Notes: generated by a model from the sequence alone, not told the origin. A DNA stretch of 56,851 bases from Flavobacteriaceae bacterium CG_4_10_14_3_um_filter_33_47 (GCA_002784145.1 PFKE01000081.1:1-56851); one strand, 5' to 3'. Counted from the first letter of the stretch, positions 17,962 through 28,126 are shown. A program made the numbers and translations.

Positions 17962-18851
17962 TGCTTTCCATTTTAATTCCCACATATAATTACAACGTAT
18001 ATCGGCTTGCCTGTCAGTTGGAAAAACAAGCGCTCAAAGCACAAATTGAGTTTGAAATTATTTGTATTGATGACGGCTCAAATTCTAAAATTAATATTGA
18101 AAACAACAAAATAAATGATCTTCAAAACTCAAAATTCATTGCCCGAGAAAAAAACGTTGGATTAAGCAATAATCGAAACGCATTGGCTAAAGCTTCAAAT
18201 TATGAAAATCTTTTATTTATTGATGGTGATTCCCTTTTAATTGATGCAGATTATTTAAAAAATTATTTAATTGCCATAAAAAAAAATACAGGCGTTATTT
18301 ACGGAGGAAGAATTCACCCAAAAAACGTTGAACCCAATAGAAAACTCCGTTGGAAATACGGTATTTATCGTGAAGATCGCTTGGCTTCAAAGCGGAATAA
18401 AAACAAATACAAAAGTGTTCTTTTTAATAATACGTTAATTAAAAAAAGTCTTTTTGATGAAATTGGTTTTGATAAAAACATCGTACAATACGGACATGAA
18501 GATACCATTTTTGCATATCATTTATTTAAGATGAAAGCCTCTGTAACACATATAGACAATCCTGTTTTGCATGGCGATGTTGACTTAAATCTGGTTTATT
18601 TTAATAAAACCATAAATGGACTCGAAAACCTTAATTTTATTTATAATACAAGATTGATAGATCCCGATTTTATTACTTTTTTAAAGATTTTCAATAAATT
18701 GAACACCTATAAATTAAATTATTTATTGGCTCTGTCGCACAAATTATTTTTCCCTTTATTCAAGTTGAGTTTAACTTCTAAAAAACCTTCATTGTTCCTG
18801 TTTGATTTATTTCGATTGAGTTACTTTTGTTATATAAACCTAAAAAAATAA
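17961..18851 (+). CDS. Glycosyltransferase family 2
   Basis: A 296-residue GT-A glycosyltransferase. The nucleotide-sugar-binding start is MLSILIPTYNYN with ICIDDGS; the DxD metal motif is FIDGD (about residue 92); the acceptor-side ED motif is in YGHEDTIFAYH. The start ATG overlaps the methyltransferase stop (TAATG) and its own stop overlaps the next start in the same way, so the three genes are translationally coupled. It probably acts on a surface polysaccharide in the cytoplasm. The sugar is unknown. Confidence 0.9.
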   Translation: MLSILIPTYNYNVYRLACQLEKQALKAQIEFEIICIDDGSNSKINIENNKINDLQNSKFIAREKNVGLSNNRNALAKASNYENLLFIDGDSLLIDADYLKNYLIAIKKNTGVIYGGRIHPKNVEPNRKLRWKYGIYREDRLASKRNKNKYKSVLFNNTLIKKSLFDEIGFDKNIVQYGHEDTIFAYHLFKMKASVTHIDNPVLHGDVDLNLVYFNKTINGLENLNFIYNTRLIDPDFITFLKIFNKLNTYKLNYLLALSHKLFFPLFKLSLTSKKPSLFLFDLFRLSYFCYINLKK

Positions 18852-19756
18852 TGCCTTTTTTCTCTGTAATCATACCGCTTTTCAATAAAGAAAAGTTTAT
18901 TAAACAGACTCTATTAAGTGTTTTAAACCAAACACTTACAGATTTTGAAGTGATTATAATAAACGATGGCAGCACAGATGACAGCCTATCTATTGCTAGT
19001 TCCTTAAAAGATAAAAGAATTCAAATTTTAAATCAACAAAACAAAGGCTTGTGCGCTTCCAGAAATTTAGGTATTAAAACTTCAAAAGGAACATTTATGG
19101 CATTTTTGGATGCCGACGATCTATGGATGGAAGATTTTTTGGAAACCATCTACAAGCTCATTCAATTACATCAAGAACAACTTATTTTTGCAACCAATGT
19201 TAAATTATTATTCCCAAATAAAACTCCCAATTTAAACAGCACAACATTTAGCATTGACAAAAAAACATTAATGACTAATTATTTTAGACAACGCAAAAAT
19301 ATTTTAGGCCCAAGCTCTTTAGTTATAAATAAATTGGTTTTTGAAGAAGTAGGTTACTTTGATGAAACCATCAATTATGGAGAAGAGGATGATTTTTATA
19401 TAAGATGTTTTAATATTTATAACTTGATTTACTATAACGATTTTAAAACCTATTACAGAACAGGTTTATCGAATCAACTAACCGCACCAAATAAAAATTT
19501 TGAACGTAAAATACCCGACTACGAAAAATATTTAAAAAACACCAATAACCCAGATTTAAAAAAATTTCTGGATTTTGTTCATTACAGACTTGTAGTTTTG
19601 TTTAAAATGGAAAAAAACCATAAACTGGTTAAATTTTATAAAAAAAAGATCGATATTTCAAATTTAACAGGCGTTCAAAAATTAAAATATTTTTTGCCTG
19701 CAGATTTGTTTTATATAACCAAAATTATTTATACAATTTTGTTAAAAAACCATTAG
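18851..19756 (+). CDS. Glycosyltransferase family 2
   Basis: A second GT2 enzyme, 301 residues: PFFSVIIPLFNKEKF and VIIINDGSTDDS at the N-terminus, DxD as FLDADD (about residue 87), and the acidic motif in NYGEEDDFYIRC. The track start at 18827 lies inside the previous gene; ATG 18851 in a TAATG overlap is the natural start. It is the last gene of the ftsE-led chain; the gap to the facing minus-strand cluster is 50 bp without a clear terminator. The acceptor is unknown. Confidence 0.9.
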   Translation: MPFFSVIIPLFNKEKFIKQTLLSVLNQTLTDFEVIIINDGSTDDSLSIASSLKDKRIQILNQQNKGLCASRNLGIKTSKGTFMAFLDADDLWMEDFLETIYKLIQLHQEQLIFATNVKLLFPNKTPNLNSTTFSIDKKTLMTNYFRQRKNILGPSSLVINKLVFEEVGYFDETINYGEEDDFYIRCFNIYNLIYYNDFKTYYRTGLSNQLTAPNKNFERKIPDYEKYLKNTNNPDLKKFLDFVHYRLVVLFKMEKNHKLVKFYKKKIDISNLTGVQKLKYFLPADLFYITKIIYTILLKNH

Positions 19757-19806
19757 ATTCTCAAAAAACTTGAGGTTGTTTTAAAAACATCAATAAAAAA
19801 ACTATT

Positions 19807-20889
19807 TCAACTTTCTAAAATAGCTTTCCATCTATTTGAAATATTTTGTTTATTAAATTTTTGAATGCTTGAAATGGCATTACTTCTAAATTTTTCTAGT
19901 AATTCTTCGTTTGAAGCCATTTTCAACAAGGCATTTGATAATTCATTTTCGTCAAACGATTCCAACAACAAGCCATTAACATTATTTTGAATAATTTCTG
20001 AAGGTCCTGTCTCACAATCAATGGCTAAAACCGGTGTTCCACATGCCAATGATTCAATTAATACTAATGGAAAGCCTTCAAAACGGCTAGTTAATACAGT
20101 AAACATGGCATTTTTCATATAAACATACGGATTACTTGTAAATGCCTGAAAAACGATTTGATTGGCGATTTTTAAATTTTTAGCTAGTTTTTCGTAGTCA
20201 TTTTTATTTTCACCTTCACCTAAAAGGATTAATTGAATACCTTTTTTATACAGCTTAGATAGAGTATATGCCCTGATTAGTAGTTTAATATTTTTGCTAA
20301 ACTCTTCAAATCTTCCACAATATAAAATGTAACGATATGGCAATTTAAATTCTTGCAGTGATTTTCGAGTTATAAATTCAATATCAACAGAATTTTGTAT
20401 GCACGACAATTTATTTTCATTATAAAATAATTTCAAAAAAGGCAACATTCCTTCACTAACTGTTATAATTTTATATGCATTTTTTAATAACCATTTGTTT
20501 ACACAGATATTTTTTATCATCGTTTGTTTAAAAGAAGCTGAGTGAACAACATAAAGAATCTTTAAATTCCTATAAACATATTTAGAAATTCCAACCTCAT
20601 GCCATAGCCCGTTGTTTCGTCCTCTATTGTCTATAACAGCATCAAAGCTATTGTCTTTTAAAAATTTTCGAAACAAAAGTGCACGCCTAATTTTATTAAA
20701 TATGGAATTACTTTTATTTTTCATTTTTCCTAGATTAAAAACTTCACCATTAAATTCAAACAATATAATATTTGACATTAATACAAGATGAACCTCATAA
20801 CCCAATTCTGTTAACATAATAGATTGCATTGCAGCAGCGCGTTCTGAACCTCCTTGACCTAAAGATGTTGCTACTATACAAATTTTCAT
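19807..20889 (-). CDS. Glycosyltransferase family 4 (GT-B fold)
   Basis: A 360-residue retaining GT-B glycosyltransferase. The N-terminal glycine loop is SLGQGGSERAA; the C-terminal donor-binding motif is SRFEGFPLVLIESLACGTPV followed by ETGPSEII (EX7E pattern). It is the last gene of a minus-strand surface-polysaccharide block (flippase, flippase, phosphoethanolamine transferase, GT4), with a 16-bp gap to the previous gene. It likely transfers a hexose during O-antigen or capsule assembly; the sugar cannot be read from sequence. Confidence 0.9.
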   Translation of the reverse strand: MKICIVATSLGQGGSERAAAMQSIMLTELGYEVHLVLMSNIILFEFNGEVFNLGKMKNKSNSIFNKIRRALLFRKFLKDNSFDAVIDNRGRNNGLWHEVGISKYVYRNLKILYVVHSASFKQTMIKNICVNKWLLKNAYKIITVSEGMLPFLKLFYNENKLSCIQNSVDIEFITRKSLQEFKLPYRYILYCGRFEEFSKNIKLLIRAYTLSKLYKKGIQLILLGEGENKNDYEKLAKNLKIANQIVFQAFTSNPYVYMKNAMFTVLTSRFEGFPLVLIESLACGTPVLAIDCETGPSEIIQNNVNGLLLESFDENELSNALLKMASNEELLEKFRSNAISSIQKFNKQNISNRWKAILES

Positions 20890-20905
20890 AAAACTTCAGT
20901 CATTG

Positions 20906-22543
20906 TTATTTTATTTTACGAGATTTTAATTCATCGTAATTTCTATTCTTCAAAAGAATTCTTTTCCTTTTTTTAAATGACCTATTAAATATACTTCTTT
21001 TGGAATCTACATATTCACTTTTAATACGACATAAATTGGCAATACTATGAAATAAATCATCTAACATATATGATCTTCTTAATTCAATTTCAATTTGATT
21101 TTTTTGTTTGTATTTTTCTGATTGCCATAAGATAAAGGGAATTTCATACATTGGTAAAGTGCCAACATCATCATTATGCCCTACAAATTTTTTTGTATTA
21201 AAAACCTCTTCCCCATGATCTGAAAAATATAAAACAAAACTTTCTTTTTTTTCACTCTGAATTTTATTTATAATAGTATTAACTACAAAATCATTATACA
21301 ATATAGCATTATCATATTCATTCAGTATATCATAATCACTTGCCTCAACAATTAAATCATTATCAATTTTATTTCTAAAAACATTGTATGATTCTGGGTA
21401 TCTATTTTTATAATAAATATGAGTACCCTGCAAATGAATGAACAAAAATTTATTGGCTTCTTTAGAATTAAGTACTTCGTCAATCTTTTCAAAAACCACA
21501 TCATCATAAGACCTAGTATCTTCTGAGCTTTCTGTAGATAAATAAAATTTGTTTTTACACGAAAAAATTAGTTTTGTAATATCTGTTTCAGCCCAACCCA
21601 CAGGTTGTTGATTGGAAATCCAATAGGTTTCAAAATTAACCGCATTTAAAAGCTGAATTATAGAACCATTTTCTTTTAAAGATTCGTCGAAATTTTGTAA
21701 ACTAAGAGCCTTTGTTATAGAAGCTGTTGTCCCAGCATGAGGACTTATTACATCTGTAAAAACACTTAAATCGTTTCTTTGAGATAACAATGGAGATGTA
21801 TTTCTTAGATAGCCATACAAAGACATATTATTTCTAGTTGTAGATTCTCCAATAATAACTACATATAATTTTGAATTTGAGATATCAGCAATTTTAGCAT
21901 CTTCAAAAATTCCCTTTTCACTTTTATAAGCATCGCTTTCCAATACTTTCGATTCAAAATAAACTACGTAAAATGACTTTAAAATAAGATAGGGCAAATT
22001 TTGGAACCTTAAGGGCGTTACCCTTATCAAAATTAAGATCAATGCAAAACAAATTATTATATTTGAACCTTTGAAGTGTGTTTTATTTATATATTTTATT
22101 GCCATAGCTCTGCTAACGATAGCGGATACAATTATTATAGTTAATAAAAGAGCATACAGGATTAAATATATATCCAAATAAAGAGAAAGGAACTCTTTAG
22201 CCTCTCCATTATTTGACTCAAAAAAAATATAAATTGCTGACGGTGATAAGTTTACATTAAAAATATAATAATAAGAAGTTTCAATAAAAACAGATATGCT
22301 AAAAAGTAAAAATGAAATAAAAAAATAAAGCCTAAATATTTTTTTGTTTTGAATAAAACATAATGGAATTATTATAATTATAGAGAAAAGAATGTTTTCT
22401 AAAAGGTTTAAAATTCTATGTGTTTGAAACCCTTTAAAAAATATATCTACTAAAAATGAAACTAAGACAACAATAAAAAACAAAAATTCTATACTAAATT
22501 CATTTTTGTTTTTACTTAACCATATTTTTTTTGAATAACTCAT
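20906..22543 (-). CDS. Phosphoethanolamine transferase, EptA-like (membrane sulfatase fold)
   Basis: An inner-membrane enzyme of 545 residues: five N-terminal helices (to about residue 190) and a periplasmic alkaline-phosphatase-fold domain. The nucleophile threonine is in VVIGESTTRNNMSLYGY; the metal motifs are FSDHGEEVF and KFVGHNDD. Relatives move phosphoethanolamine from phosphatidylethanolamine to lipid A or core sugars, often changing cationic peptide resistance. ATG 22543 is preferred to 22555 because the latter overlaps the flippase more; both overlap its 3' end at 22512. Base composition looks more AT-rich than in neighbouring housekeeping genes. Confidence 0.85.
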   Translation of the reverse strand: MSYSKKIWLSKNKNEFSIEFLFFIVVLVSFLVDIFFKGFQTHRILNLLENILFSIIIIIPLCFIQNKKIFRLYFFISFLLFSISVFIETSYYYIFNVNLSPSAIYIFFESNNGEAKEFLSLYLDIYLILYALLLTIIIVSAIVSRAMAIKYINKTHFKGSNIIICFALILILIRVTPLRFQNLPYLILKSFYVVYFESKVLESDAYKSEKGIFEDAKIADISNSKLYVVIIGESTTRNNMSLYGYLRNTSPLLSQRNDLSVFTDVISPHAGTTASITKALSLQNFDESLKENGSIIQLLNAVNFETYWISNQQPVGWAETDITKLIFSCKNKFYLSTESSEDTRSYDDVVFEKIDEVLNSKEANKFLFIHLQGTHIYYKNRYPESYNVFRNKIDNDLIVEASDYDILNEYDNAILYNDFVVNTIINKIQSEKKESFVLYFSDHGEEVFNTKKFVGHNDDVGTLPMYEIPFILWQSEKYKQKNQIEIELRRSYMLDDLFHSIANLCRIKSEYVDSKRSIFNRSFKKRKRILLKNRNYDELKSRKIK

Positions 22544-23807
22544 GTCTAAAAACAAAAAACATTAAAAAGGTATAAAACAAATAGCTTAGGGCATGTGCTT
22601 TAACAGCTCCTAAAACTCCCATATTATTTATAAAATAAACACTTGTAAAATAAATAAAAATCATATATAATAGTTCACATATTAAATACATACGAATCAT
22701 TTTTTTAGCCATAAATTGATACGCTATTGTAAATGACACAATCTTAAAAAAGTCACCAATCAATTGCCATCCAAATAAGTCTTTCATATTTAGAAAGTCT
22801 ACTGTAAAAATCAATTTTATAATAAAAACTTTAAAAACATAAATTACAATAAAACCTACCAGAACTAAGGGTAGAATGTGCTTGTAAAAATTTAATATTA
22901 TAGCTTTAAATTTAATATTTTTATTGTCTTCTGATAAAACAGGCAACAAATACATATCAAATAAGGTATAAATAAAAAGCATATAATAGTTTGATATTTT
23001 TCTAGTGCCTTCCCAATAGCCCGCTTCATTTAGTCCAACATTATTAATAATGAAATTTCTGATGAGCAAATAAATTAGTGGAATCATTATTCCCGAAAAC
23101 AAAGTCATTGAAAAAAAAGATGCTAGTCTCTTTATCACCTCTCTTGATATTAAAGTTATGTGAATATTACCAACAATAAACCTTAAAATATTAAACTGAT
23201 AAAAAAGGGAACAAAACAAAGCAAATGGCCCAATGACTATGGCCAGTAGCGCACCATTTAATTGTTTGTAATATATAAATATTACCATTAAGAGCGTTAT
23301 TAAAACATAACCCACAATATTGACACGAACTAATTCCTTAAATTTTTTTAATCCATTTATAATGGAAATAAAAAAAATATGAATAGAATAAAAAGGCATC
23401 ATTAAGGCAGATAACTTGAATAAAAAAGAAAAATCAATATTATTGAAAACCAACATACTTAAAGCTTCCGAAAATATTAAAAGTGAAGAAGAAGTTAAAA
23501 GAACTATAAATATTGAAAAAAAAAAAGATGAAGAAACAACTTGTTTAAACTCTAGGTTATTTTCTTTTGATTCTGCTACATACTTTATAGTACCATTTTT
23601 TAAACCTAAAGATGCTAAACTTTCTAAAGATTGTGTGAAATTTGACAAATTACCAGTGAGAGCAATGCCTGAAGGGCCAATTAAAATAGCCATTGTTTTT
23701 GATACAATAAATCCAGAAACAAGCTTAACAAATACGCTTATAGTACTATAAGAGGCAACTTTTATCAAAAAACTATTTTTATAAACTTGTCTTATTTCTT
23801 TTAACAT
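22512..23807 (-). CDS. O-antigen translocase (Wzx-like flippase), copy 1
   Basis: A 431-residue polytopic membrane protein of the MOP/MATE-like polysaccharide flippase family, with about 12 hydrophobic segments. The N-terminus (VKLVSGFIVSKTMAILIGPSG, LKNGTIKYVAE) is of the O-antigen translocase type. It is clearly paralogous to the gene upstream: FIVSKTMAILIGPSG against ILTSKAIAIFIGAEG, and matching YWEGTRKISNYYMLFI / FWEAMTRISKYYLMLI. In the family it flips undecaprenyl-linked oligosaccharides. The gap to copy 2 is 20 bp. Composition is AT-rich. Confidence 0.88.
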   Translation of the reverse strand: MLKEIRQVYKNSFLIKVASYSTISVFVKLVSGFIVSKTMAILIGPSGIALTGNLSNFTQSLESLASLGLKNGTIKYVAESKENNLEFKQVVSSSFFFSIFIVLLTSSSLLIFSEALSMLVFNNIDFSFLFKLSALMMPFYSIHIFFISIINGLKKFKELVRVNIVGYVLITLLMVIFIYYKQLNGALLAIVIGPFALFCSLFYQFNILRFIVGNIHITLISREVIKRLASFFSMTLFSGIMIPLIYLLIRNFIINNVGLNEAGYWEGTRKISNYYMLFIYTLFDMYLLPVLSEDNKNIKFKAIILNFYKHILPLVLVGFIVIYVFKVFIIKLIFTVDFLNMKDLFGWQLIGDFFKIVSFTIAYQFMAKKMIRMYLICELLYMIFIYFTSVYFINNMGVLGAVKAHALSYLFYTFLMFFVFRHELFKKNMVK

Positions 23808-23827
23808 TTAAAATATTAGTTTAATAT

Positions 23828-25132
23828 TTAATTTTCATTCTTCACAACATCTACTCCAAACAGCGAACTTCCAAATATCAACAATACAACGCCATAATAC
23901 ATTAAGTAACTAACAAAATGACCTATGACAGCTCCTTTTACACCATAAGAATCAATTAAATAAACACTGGTTATGTATAATATAACAACAAAAAATGCTT
24001 CGGTAACAATGTAATGCCAGAACATTTTTTTAGCTAAAAATTGATAAGCAATGACAATAGATAAAACTTTTACAAAATCACCCAATAACTGCCATAAAAA
24101 CAAATCCTCTACGGGTTGAAATTCCTCTGAAAAAATCCCCAAAACAATAAAAGGTCTTAATAAGTAAATAATGATTAAACCAACTGCAAATAGTGGCATT
24201 ACCGTTTTGTAAAAACCAAAAACTTCCTTTCTAAACTCTTTAATACCATCAATCTCACTAAACCTTGGTAAGATATAAAGTGCCATTAATGAACTTATAA
24301 GCATTAAGTAATATTTTGAAATTCTGGTCATAGCTTCCCAAAAACCAGCATCTTTGTATCCCACATTATCAATAATATAATTTCGAATAGCCAATAAAAC
24401 CAATGGCAAAATTATAGATGAAAACAAAGCCATCATGGAGTAGGGACTCATCCGTTTTAAAACTCCTAAACTCATTTGTTTTACTTGAATAAGTGGCACT
24501 AAAGTTCTTCTGTTAATAATACCAACCAATGTAATTAGACAAATTAAAGCTTCGGCAATTGCCAAAGATATTAACGCCCCTTCTATTTTATTTTGATAGA
24601 TTAACAATAAGCTTATTGAAAGTCCTAAAATCTGCCCTATAATGTTTATAACGATAAGCATTTTGTAATTTGAAAATCCGTTCATTATTGAAAATGAGAA
24701 CATATTCAAAGCGTAAAAAGGCAAAACAATGGCAAATATTTTAATTACATAGGGGTAATTGTTGTACGTGGGGAATATAATATTATTAATACTTTCTGCA
24801 TTAAAATAGCAAAGGGTTGAAACGGCTATGGTTGCAATAAACCCTAAGTAAAAAACAGTGGATAGGGTCTTACTCAATTTAGCAGCATTATCCTTAAATT
24901 CAGCTACATATTTCACTAAACCATTATAAAATCCTAAAATAGAAATGGTTTGAAAAGAGCTAACAAAATTTCTTAAATTTCCTATTAAAGCCAATCCTTC
25001 AGCCCCAATAAAAATAGCAATGGCTTTTGAAGTCAAAATTCCTGCAATAATTTTAGTCAATAAAGACGCCGTTTGTAACGGGGTTACTTTTACTAATACT
25101 TGCTTGTTTATGTAGGACAATAATTTCTTCAA
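23828..25132 (-). CDS. O-antigen translocase (Wzx-like flippase), copy 2
   Basis: A 434-residue paralogue of the preceding flippase, first gene of the minus-strand polysaccharide block. Landmarks are TPLQTASLLTKIIAGILTSK, FIGAEGLALIGNLRNF and FYNGLVKYVAEF; about 12 transmembrane segments are visible. Having two flippases side by side suggests either duplication with diverged substrate or one serving a second glycan. The start is preceded by a 161-bp AT-rich gap to the next operon, which holds that operon's terminator. Confidence 0.88.
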   Translation of the reverse strand: MKKLLSYINKQVLVKVTPLQTASLLTKIIAGILTSKAIAIFIGAEGLALIGNLRNFVSSFQTISILGFYNGLVKYVAEFKDNAAKLSKTLSTVFYLGFIATIAVSTLCYFNAESINNIIFPTYNNYPYVIKIFAIVLPFYALNMFSFSIMNGFSNYKMLIVINIIGQILGLSISLLLIYQNKIEGALISLAIAEALICLITLVGIINRRTLVPLIQVKQMSLGVLKRMSPYSMMALFSSIILPLVLLAIRNYIIDNVGYKDAGFWEAMTRISKYYLMLISSLMALYILPRFSEIDGIKEFRKEVFGFYKTVMPLFAVGLIIIYLLRPFIVLGIFSEEFQPVEDLFLWQLLGDFVKVLSIVIAYQFLAKKMFWHYIVTEAFFVVILYITSVYLIDSYGVKGAVIGHFVSYLMYYGVVLLIFGSSLFGVDVVKNEN

Positions 25133-25249
25133 ACAATATAATTATTTGTTAAGTATGAAGTAAACAGGAAATAAACTTAAAAATTGTAAAACAATTAAAT
25201 TTATATCTTAAATAATGCCAAATATACAAAATCATTTAAAGCCACTTTC

Positions 25250-25272
25250 TTAAAAAAGCTTAGGCTTTTTAA
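25250..25272 (-). terminator. Terminator of the typA - ygjV-like operon
   Basis: On the minus strand AAAAAGC-CTAA-GCTTTTTT forms a 7-bp stem with a T tract, starting 22 bp after the stop codon of the 77-residue membrane protein. Confidence 0.65.
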
Positions 25273-25293
25273 ACTTTAAAAACGCCTGAATAC

Positions 25294-25527
25294 CTAATTT
25301 TTCTTAAAAAACAAATAGTAAATATTGATTGCAAAAATTATGGCATTAGTAATGATGATAGGTTTTGATAAAGGTTGAAGCATAAAACCATAGATCACAA
25401 ATATTAAACATCCAAAAGAATTGACGATCCTTAATTTGATTACAGACTTCATTGTAAAAGAGATAAGTACTGTTGCCATGGCAAAATAACCCACCCATTC
25501 TGATATTGAAATACCTAAAATATCCAT
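25294..25527 (-). CDS. Small three-helix membrane protein, YgjV-like
   Basis: A 77-residue, very hydrophobic protein with three predicted helices: VGYFAMATVLISFTM, LRIVNSFGCLIFVIYGFML and IIITNAIIFAINIYYLF, with a short Lys tail. The pattern fits the YgjV inner-membrane family (PF10688), often mislabelled as uroporphyrinogen decarboxylase in flavobacterial genomes. Three helices with a conserved Asn/Tyr region also recall SemiSWEET-type half transporters, which is only an inference. It starts 2 bp after the PnuC-like gene, so they are coupled. Confidence 0.65.
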   Translation of the reverse strand: MDILGISISEWVGYFAMATVLISFTMKSVIKLRIVNSFGCLIFVIYGFMLQPLSKPIIITNAIIFAINIYYLFFKKN

Positions 25528-25529
25528 AC

Positions 25530-26294
25530 TTATATTGTTATTTTTTCTAGTTTTAAATCACCATTCAATTTCCAATCAAAAAAGGTTAAGATAGCATTCG
25601 CTAAATAAAAGATATGTTTAATAACATTGGCTAAATTTCCTTGAATACCGTTTTTAATGATTTGTGCCATATTATAAAAAGACCAAGTTAAAAACGTTTG
25701 TTCGTATTTAAACGCAGTACTTATATTTCCAACCAGTGAAATTCCAAAAATAATGGCCACGGTATGCTTAAAAATTGAATTTTTTATTTGGGTTCCAAAT
25801 ACATAAAAACCAAAATAAACTAAACTGTATGAAACAATAAAAGCCGCCAACACCAATAAATAATAAGTTGCATCAGCTTTTTTGATACGCTCTCCACGGT
25901 ACCATTTTTTAGTTGTAAAAATAGCAATTAAAAAAGTTAGCGGATAGGTAATTACTGCCGAATGATTGCCAAACAAATAATCAATAATTCCAGAATTTAC
26001 CGTTGTAAATATACCTATTAAATTTCCTAAATTTTGTTGTTTTACAATCATTCTCGCTGCCAGCAATGATATGATTGCGCCAATGGTAGATAACAGTCCT
26101 ATTGGAAATGCGCCTTCAGATATGTAGCTAAAAAAATTTGTTAATGGAATTCCAAATTGAATACGACCATTAAAGTAGATGGTTTCGTGAAAATCTTTGT
26201 ATATACAAATACATAACACCAGAATTACACCCGTTAAATCAATATATTTTGAGTGTACAATTTTTCTTAAAAGAAAATGTTCTGTTGGCAGCAA
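25530..26294 (-). CDS. Polytopic membrane protein, possibly PnuC-like vitamin transporter
   Basis: A 254-residue membrane protein with about seven helices. The layout GLLSTIGAIISLLAARMIV, GNLIGIFTTVNSGIIDYLFG, LTWSFYNMAQIIKNGIQG and the final HIFYLANAILTFFDWKL resembles PnuC transporters, which take up nicotinamide mononucleotide/riboside or related vitamins by facilitated diffusion. The classical WxxWxxxN motif is only partly seen (WSFYN), so substrate is open. It lies 9 bp after typA and 2 bp before the YgjV-like gene in an apparent three-gene operon. Confidence 0.5.
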   Translation of the reverse strand: MLPTEHFLLRKIVHSKYIDLTGVILVLCICIYKDFHETIYFNGRIQFGIPLTNFFSYISEGAFPIGLLSTIGAIISLLAARMIVKQQNLGNLIGIFTTVNSGIIDYLFGNHSAVITYPLTFLIAIFTTKKWYRGERIKKADATYYLLVLAAFIVSYSLVYFGFYVFGTQIKNSIFKHTVAIIFGISLVGNISTAFKYEQTFLTWSFYNMAQIIKNGIQGNLANVIKHIFYLANAILTFFDWKLNGDLKLEKITI

Positions 26295-26303
26295 ACCTTA
26301 ATG

Positions 26304-28103
26304 TTAAATACTTTTATTTCGTTTTCTGTCTACTTCCGTTAAAAATATTTTACGTAAACGTATATGTTTTGGAGTAACCTCAACGTATTCATCTTTTTGA
26401 ATATACTCCAAAGCTTCTTCTAATGAAAATTTAATTGCAGGTACAATTCTAGCTTTATCATCAGCACCAGAAGAACGAACATTACTTAATTTTTTAGTTT
26501 TAGTAACATTGACCGTCATATCATCGCCACGAGAATTCTCTCCAATAACCTGACCTTCATAAATATCTTCTCCCGGATCAACAAAAAAGCGTCCTCTGTC
26601 TTGCAATTTGTCAATAGAATAAGGAATGGCTTGCCCTTTTTCCATAGACACTAAACTACCATTTTGGCGTTCAGGAATGCCTCCTTTTAAGGGTTGGTAT
26701 TCTTTAAAACGATGCGACATGATGGCTTCACCAGCCGTTGCTGTTAACAATTGGTTACGCAAACCAATAATCCCTCTTGAAGGAATCATAAATTTACAAA
26801 TCATGCGATCGCCTTTAGCTTCCATACTTAGCATTTCTCCTTTGCGAAATGAAACCATTTCGATGGCCTTACCCGAAACTTCTTCTGGTAAATCTATAGT
26901 CATTTCTTCAACTGGTTCACACTTTACGCCATCAATTTCTCTTATAATTACCTGTGGTTGACCAATTTGAAGTTCGTAACCTTCACGACGCATGGTTTCA
27001 ATTAAAACAGATAAATGCAAGACACCTCTACCAAATACCATAAATTTATCAGCACTATCTGTTTCTTCTAAACGAAGTGCTAAGTTTTTTTCAAGCTCTT
27101 TATAAAGTCTGTCTTTTATATGTCTAGATGTTACATATTTTCCGTCCTTTCCAAAAAATGGTGAATCATTAATGGTAAATAGCATACTCATCGTTGGCTC
27201 ATCAATAGCTATGGTTTTTAATGCTTCTGGTTTTTCAAAATCTGCAACAGTATCACCAATTTCAAATCCTTCTAAACCAACCAACGCACAAATATCTCCT
27301 GCTTGAACAGATTCCACTTTTTTACGCCCTAACCCTTCAAAAATGTGAAGTTCTTTAATTTTAGATTTTGTTATTTTACCATCTCTTTTAACTAAAGAAA
27401 TGTTCATTCCCACTTTTAATTCGCCTCTTTGTAAACGACCAATCGCAATACGGCCGGTAAAAGAAGAATAATCTAAGGAGGTGATTAACATTTGTGTAGA
27501 TCCTTCTGAAATTTTTGGAGAGGGTATGTGATTGATTACCATATCCAATAATGGTTCAATGGTTGTGGTTGGGTGTTTCCAATCGTCGCTCATCCAGTTT
27601 TGTTTGGCAGAGCCATAAACCGTTGGAAAATCTAATTGCCACTCTTCTGCCCCTAATTCAAACATTAAATCAAAAACAGATTCATGAACTTCTTCAGGAG
27701 TACAGTTTTCTTTATCAACTTTATTAATAACCACACATGGTTTTAAACCTAAATCAATGGCCTTTTGTAATACAAAGCGCGTTTGCGGCATAGGACCTTC
27801 AAAGGCATCAACCAATAATAACACACCATCAGCCATATTTAAAACACGTTCAACTTCACCGCCAAAATCGGCGTGACCAGGTGTATCAATAATATTGATT
27901 TTGGTATCTTTATAAATGACTGATACATTTTTAGAAGTGATGGTAATACCTCTTTCACGTTCTAAATCATTATTATCAAGAATTAAATCGCCTGTATTTT
28001 CATTGTCACGAAATAAATGACAGTAGTACATGATTTTATCAACCAAGGTTGTTTTACCGTGATCTACGTGTGCAATAATTGCAATGTTTTTTATATTAGC
28101 CAT
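26304..28103 (-). CDS. typA: Ribosome-associated GTPase BipA/TypA
   Basis: Translational GTPase of 599 residues, the normal length. G1 is [10 protein letters not shown]2/switch I is [12 protein letters not shown]3 is [16 protein letters not shown]4 is NKVDKENC and G5 is GSAKQNW. The C-terminal domain motif [18 protein letters not shown] is specific for BipA/TypA. In other bacteria it assists 50S assembly, mainly at low temperature. A minus-strand -7 box (TACCTTTG) lies at 28127-28134, 23 bp before the ATG. It heads the operon with the PnuC-like and YgjV-like genes. Confidence 0.97.
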   Translation of the reverse strand: MANIKNIAIIAHVDHGKTTLVDKIMYYCHLFRDNENTGDLILDNNDLERERGITITSKNVSVIYKDTKINIIDTPGHADFGGEVERVLNMADGVLLLVDAFEGPMPQTRFVLQKAIDLGLKPCVVINKVDKENCTPEEVHESVFDLMFELGAEEWQLDFPTVYGSAKQNWMSDDWKHPTTTIEPLLDMVINHIPSPKISEGSTQMLITSLDYSSFTGRIAIGRLQRGELKVGMNISLVKRDGKITKSKIKELHIFEGLGRKKVESVQAGDICALVGLEGFEIGDTVADFEKPEALKTIAIDEPTMSMLFTINDSPFFGKDGKYVTSRHIKDRLYKELEKNLALRLEETDSADKFMVFGRGVLHLSVLIETMRREGYELQIGQPQVIIREIDGVKCEPVEEMTIDLPEEVSGKAIEMVSFRKGEMLSMEAKGDRMICKFMIPSRGIIGLRNQLLTATAGEAIMSHRFKEYQPLKGGIPERQNGSLVSMEKGQAIPYSIDKLQDRGRFFVDPGEDIYEGQVIGENSRGDDMTVNVTKTKKLSNVRSSGADDKARIVPAIKFSLEEALEYIQKDEYVEVTPKHIRLRKIFLTEVDRKRNKSI

Positions 28104-28126
28104 AATAGTGCCTCTTTTTAAGCGCG

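Noticed and set aside
23416-23751. 111-residue plus-strand ORF
   Set aside because: Lys/Glu-rich shadow of the AT-rich flippase gene on the other strand; no family features.
26626-26961. 111-residue ORF antisense to typA
   Set aside because: Shadow of a strongly conserved gene in another frame.
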